NCBI RefSeq assembly: GCF_026212465.1
Contig: NC_080056.1
Location: 17,611,606-17,675,605 of the forward strand
Source: Amaranthus tricolor
Taxonomy: Eukaryota; Streptophyta; Magnoliopsida; Caryophyllales; Amaranthaceae
Direction: 5' to 3'
Length of the DNA: 64,000 nt
Shown here piece after piece: positions 61,462 through 64,000 of this stretch. Under the pieces are notes generated by a model. That model was not told the origin of the DNA, ran no database searches, and worked only from the letters and a program-made list of their open reading frames with translations. The position numbers were made by a program, and so were the translations under genes. Position 1 is the stretch's first letter; the number at the start of each line of letters is the position of its first letter.

Positions 61462-61763
61462 TGCTTTCAACAACCTTCTTCTTCCGTTGACTGCGGCTAC
61501 TACGCGCTGAAGTATATGGACGATATTATAAATTCTGTGAAGGACTTTGGAGTCGAAAATGTAGATGTCGTAAGTATTTGTTACGTTCTTAATTAAATAT
61601 ATTATTGGTAAAATCTAATGTTTATTTCTATATTAATCTTTTATTTTAATATTATATATAGGTTTTAAACGACATTCCGAGGGAAACACGCCCTTTGAAA
61701 AGTGAAGAGATGCGCGAATTAAAAGACAAGATTGCCGCGTATCTTGCTTATATTTGTCCTTGA
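61462..61763 (+). pseudogene. Last two Ulp1-like exons of the CACTA gene (remnant)
   Basis: Exons 61462-61569 and 61662-61763 with GT-AG borders. They encode QQPSSSVDCGYYALKYMDD and the C-terminal tail VLNDIPRETRPL through LAYICP. Here the residue after the catalytic Cys is Gly, as in active Ulp1 family proteases, while CACTA-1 has Ser. The exons with the catalytic His and Asp and the DNA-binding part are deleted. Confidence 0.75.
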
Positions 61764-61800
61764 TAAATTGTAATTAGTATAGATTATTTTTTATACTTTA

Positions 61801-61801
<1 letters not shown>

Positions 61802-61882
<81 letters not shown>
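61802..61882. repeat. (TA)n microsatellite in CACTA-2
   Basis: About 40 TA units at the same place as in CACTA-1, after the stop codon. Confidence 0.95.
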
Positions 61883-61886
<4 letters not shown>

Positions 61887-62039
61887 GTACATAATATTAT
61901 ATTATATATACGAGCGAGAGTTTATTATTACAAAGAGATTAATGTTGATTATCTGTGATTATCATTGGATTAATCACTGTTATTATATTGTATTATTATT
62001 GCATTATTATAAGGATAAAACGGAAAAAGAAAAAAAAAA

Positions 62040-62304
62040 GAGAGTTATTTGCTGCGGTTTTCCCCTGACCGCAGCAAATAACCCCCCTTATTTGCTGCGA
62101 TTTTTGCCCCTGACCGCAGCAAATAACACTCCTTATTTGCTGCGGTTTTTGCCCATGACCGCAGCAAATAATGCCCTTATTTGCTGTGGTTTTGAACCGT
62201 AGCATTTAAAGTAGGACATTTGCTGCTATCACTATTGCTGGGGGCTAAAACCGCAGCAAATAATGGCAAAAAAACCGCAGCAAATGAGGTTTTTTCCACT
62301 AGTG
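62040..62304. repeat. Right subterminal repeat array of CACTA-2
   Basis: Inverted pairs of TTTGCTGCGGTTTT and TGACCGCAGCAAATA, ending with the TIR; closely similar to 21299-21558. Confidence 0.8.
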
Positions 62305-63247
62305 TTAGATGACACTCATATATAGTGTTCATGTGCCAAGTGAGGATAGAGCAAGATATCGGACAAGGAAAGGTTCTATTGTTATGAATGTGTTAGGTGT
62401 ATGTAACCCTAATTTGGAGTTCATATATGTTCATCCTGGTTGGGTAGGATCCGCTCATGATGGTCGTGTCCTTCGAGATGCTATTACTAGGCCTAAATGG
62501 TTTAAAAGTGCCACAAGGTAATCATACTTAGAATTTAGATTTTATATAGTGGAGTCCAATAAGCAATGTCATGACCTTTTTTTTTTGCCATATGTCAAGG
62601 TTCCTACTATTTGGTAGATGCTAGATACACGAATGGTGAAGGGTTTTTAGCACCATATAGAGGTCATGATATCACCTTAAAGAGTGGGGGGACCGACAGC
62701 CAATTAGTGCGGAAGAGTACTTCAACATGAAACATTCTAAGGCAAGGAATGTTATTGAGAGATGTTTTGGACTATTAAAAGGAAGGTGGGGTATTCTTAG
62801 GACCCCATCCTTCTTTCGAATACGTACTCATGGGCGTATAGTTCAAGTATGTGTACTATTACACAATCTTATTCGAAAACATATGCCAACAGATTACACA
62901 ATGTATTGGGATTCCGATAGTGAAGAAGGTGAAAGTGATGATGAGGGCCTAGATGATGAAGTTGAGTTGATTACTCAAATAGCTACTACGGATGCTTGGA
63001 CTACTTATCGGAATAACTTAGCACAAAATATGTTTAATAATTGGAGACTTAGTCATAGTAGCCAAACATAAATGTTTGTTTAGTTTATTTGGACTCATGT
63101 TTGGGTGTTCCTTTTATGATGTAATCGAATTTATTTTATGGTGTTGAGATATTTTTTATGGTGTAATTGGATTATTTATTTTATCTTGCAAATAAGAAAA
63201 TAGCCTTATTTGGTAATCTTTTTTTTAATACATCATTATTGTATAGG

Positions 63248-64000
63248 ATGAATGTTGGTCAATTTGTTCAAAGTGGAAGAGGGAAAAACAAGCGATCATG
63301 GAATAAATCTGAGGAAGAATGTTTGATTAATGGTTTGTTGGAGATGAGTGCCGATCCTTCATGGAAAGCTGATGGGAGTTTCAAAGGTGGTTTCAAGAAT
63401 AAGTTAGAGGAGAAATTGAAAGAGAAGTTTCCCGTGTGTGGGTTGAAAGCTATTCCCCATATTGAATCAAAAATCAAATGGTTTAAAAATAAGTATAATG
63501 TGCTAACTGAAATGTTTCGCACTTCTGGTTTTTCTTGGGATAATGAAAAGAATATGATTGTTTGTGAAAGAACAATCTTATGAAGATTTTTGTAAGGTAC
63601 ACAAATACTTTGACTTGTTTAATATTTGTTAGAAATTATAACATATTTTAAATGACGTATCTTTTTTTTTTATTCAATTCTTGTTTAATTTCAGCAACAC
63701 AGAAATGCTCAAGGATCATGGAATGTTCCTTTTCCATTTTATGATTAACTGTCAGTTATCTTTGGTGCCGATCGAGCTACTGGAGTGCAATCTAAGACTT
63801 TTGTTGAAGCTGTTGACAATCAAGAGAAAGAGACCATTGAACTAGATAAGGGTGGTAGTGATGAAGATGATGAATTTGATGATAATGAGTCCGTCAACCA
63901 ATCAAAGCAATCAACTCCAAGTGAACCTTCTTCAAAGAAAGCCAAAAAAGAAAAGGCTCCAAATGAACAAGGAAGGAAAAGGAAGAAGCCGGAGGTTGTG
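63248..64000 (+). pseudogene. Harbinger Myb/SANT-like partner protein, broken and cut by the window end
   Basis: The ATG at 63248 (MNVGQFVQSGRGKNKRSWNK) starts a trihelix Myb/SANT-like domain: WNKSEEECLINGLLEMSADP, GFKNKLEEKLKEKFP, SKIKWFKNKYNVLTEM and SGFSWDNEKNMI. The frame shifts near 63565 before SYEDFCK. After an intron the exon from 63695 (HRNAQGSWNVPFPFYD) meets a TAA where the family has Glu before LSVIFG. An acidic and then Lys-rich tail (KKAKKEKAPNEQGRKRKK) runs off the window. In this superfamily the second ORF helps the transposase bind the ends. Confidence 0.8.

Larger units (their letters stand above)
59407..62304 (+). mobile_element. CACTA element, 2.9-kb internally deleted relative of CACTA-1
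   Basis: Ends CACTAGTGGAAAAAAACG and (inverted) CACTAGTGGAAAAAACC, with a perfect 3-bp duplication TTA (59404-59406, 62305-62307). Taking out the element with one TTA leaves a continuous transposase exon, which shows both the insertion and its exact borders. It keeps both subterminal arrays, the leader, the intron minisatellite and only the last two exons of the CACTA-1 gene. It lacks any transposase. Confidence 0.92.
58841..63071 (+). pseudogene. PIF/Harbinger transposase (HARBI1-like), split by CACTA-2
   Basis: Exon 1 58841-59302 carries the N-terminal plant Harbinger domain (RVNRRTFYVLCEMVRDVCGL, LHHLKNR-like and RSGESVSRNFHRCLLAVLKL). Exon 2 starts at 59389 and is cut at 59406, just before the first catalytic Asp block. 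It resumes at 62308 (DTHIYSVHV) and runs to about 62517 (VLGVCNPNLEF, HPGWVGSAHDGRVL, second Asp). Exon 3 has YLVDARYTNGEGFLAPYRG and NVIERCFGLLKGRWGIL (catalytic Glu), ending at 63071. The junction at 62517/62600 and a base loss near 62685 shift the frame, so the gene is broken even apart from the CACTA insertion. In the family it cuts and moves the element with the Myb-like partner. Confidence 0.82.
47607..64000 (+). mobile_element. PIF/Harbinger transposon, runs off the window, hosts two later insertions
   Basis: The left end GGGCATGTTTGGTTGGC follows TAA (47604-47606), the 3-bp target type of this superfamily. A T/C-rich leader comes next. The element is interrupted by a copia element (48648-58699), resumes with the transposase gene at 58841, is interrupted again by a CACTA element (59407-62304), and then has the rest of the transposase and the Myb/SANT-like partner gene up to the window end. 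The right TIR is outside. Both proteins are broken, so it is immobile unless helped. Confidence 0.75.

Noticed and set aside
61801..62202. Tyr-Ile repeat protein
   Set aside because: Translation of the (TA)n microsatellite and subterminal repeats.

Overview
This window is nuclear DNA of a flowering plant, almost certainly a eudicot. It is AT-rich, its genes have many GT-AG introns, and plant-type transposons dominate it: Ty1/copia with initiator tRNA-Met priming sites, CACTA, PIF/Harbinger, MULE foldbacks, hAT and Tourist-like MITEs, and TRIMs. The sequence alone does not identify the species. There are no bacterial-type operons, CRISPR arrays, rRNA genes or convincing tRNA genes.

Three genes look intact. 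A seven-exon RING-H2 E3 ubiquitin ligase of the BIG BROTHER-like type lies at 5379-10663 (+, 226 aa). A single-exon small secreted cysteine-containing protein, possibly prolamin-like/ECA1, lies at 32745-33149 (+). A ten-exon ribosomal protein uL1 gene, probably mitochondrial, lies at 35646-47460 (-, 387 aa). Each gene was assembled by joining phase-compatible exons by eye. Broken genes include a receptor-like-protein LRR gene (3729-4640), a LINE fragment and all transposon genes.

Layout. 1-3728: reverse-strand copia element whose single-frame gag-pol carries five nonsense codons and no frameshift; it sits inside the LRR pseudogene. 5379-10663: the RING gene; its last intron holds a foldback element and a chimeric two-family TRIM bounded by GTTAT. 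10664-14372: degenerate non-coding DNA. 14373-22560: an LTR-like sequence split by a 6.5-kb CACTA element that encodes a decayed TNPA-like/Ulp1-protease gene. 23495-25218: a reverse-oriented LTR. 27850-33150: repeats, a MITE-split LINE remnant, a 385-bp promoter duplication, a 92-bp hairpin, a MULE foldback with 9-bp TSD, and the small secreted protein. 33852-35021: an old LTR related to the copia element at 48648. 35646-47460: the uL1 gene with MITEs and an LTR-like block in its introns. 47607 to the end: a PIF/Harbinger element into which a 10-kb Sirevirus-type copia element (48648-58699) and a 2.9-kb CACTA derivative (59407-62304) have inserted.

The most informative features are the nested stack at the right end, the nearly identical LTRs around a badly damaged Sirevirus interior, the chimeric TRIM with a palindromic end, and the duplicated promoter placed upstream of a long hairpin. 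I did not find an obviously new gene system; the novelty here is in transposon structure.
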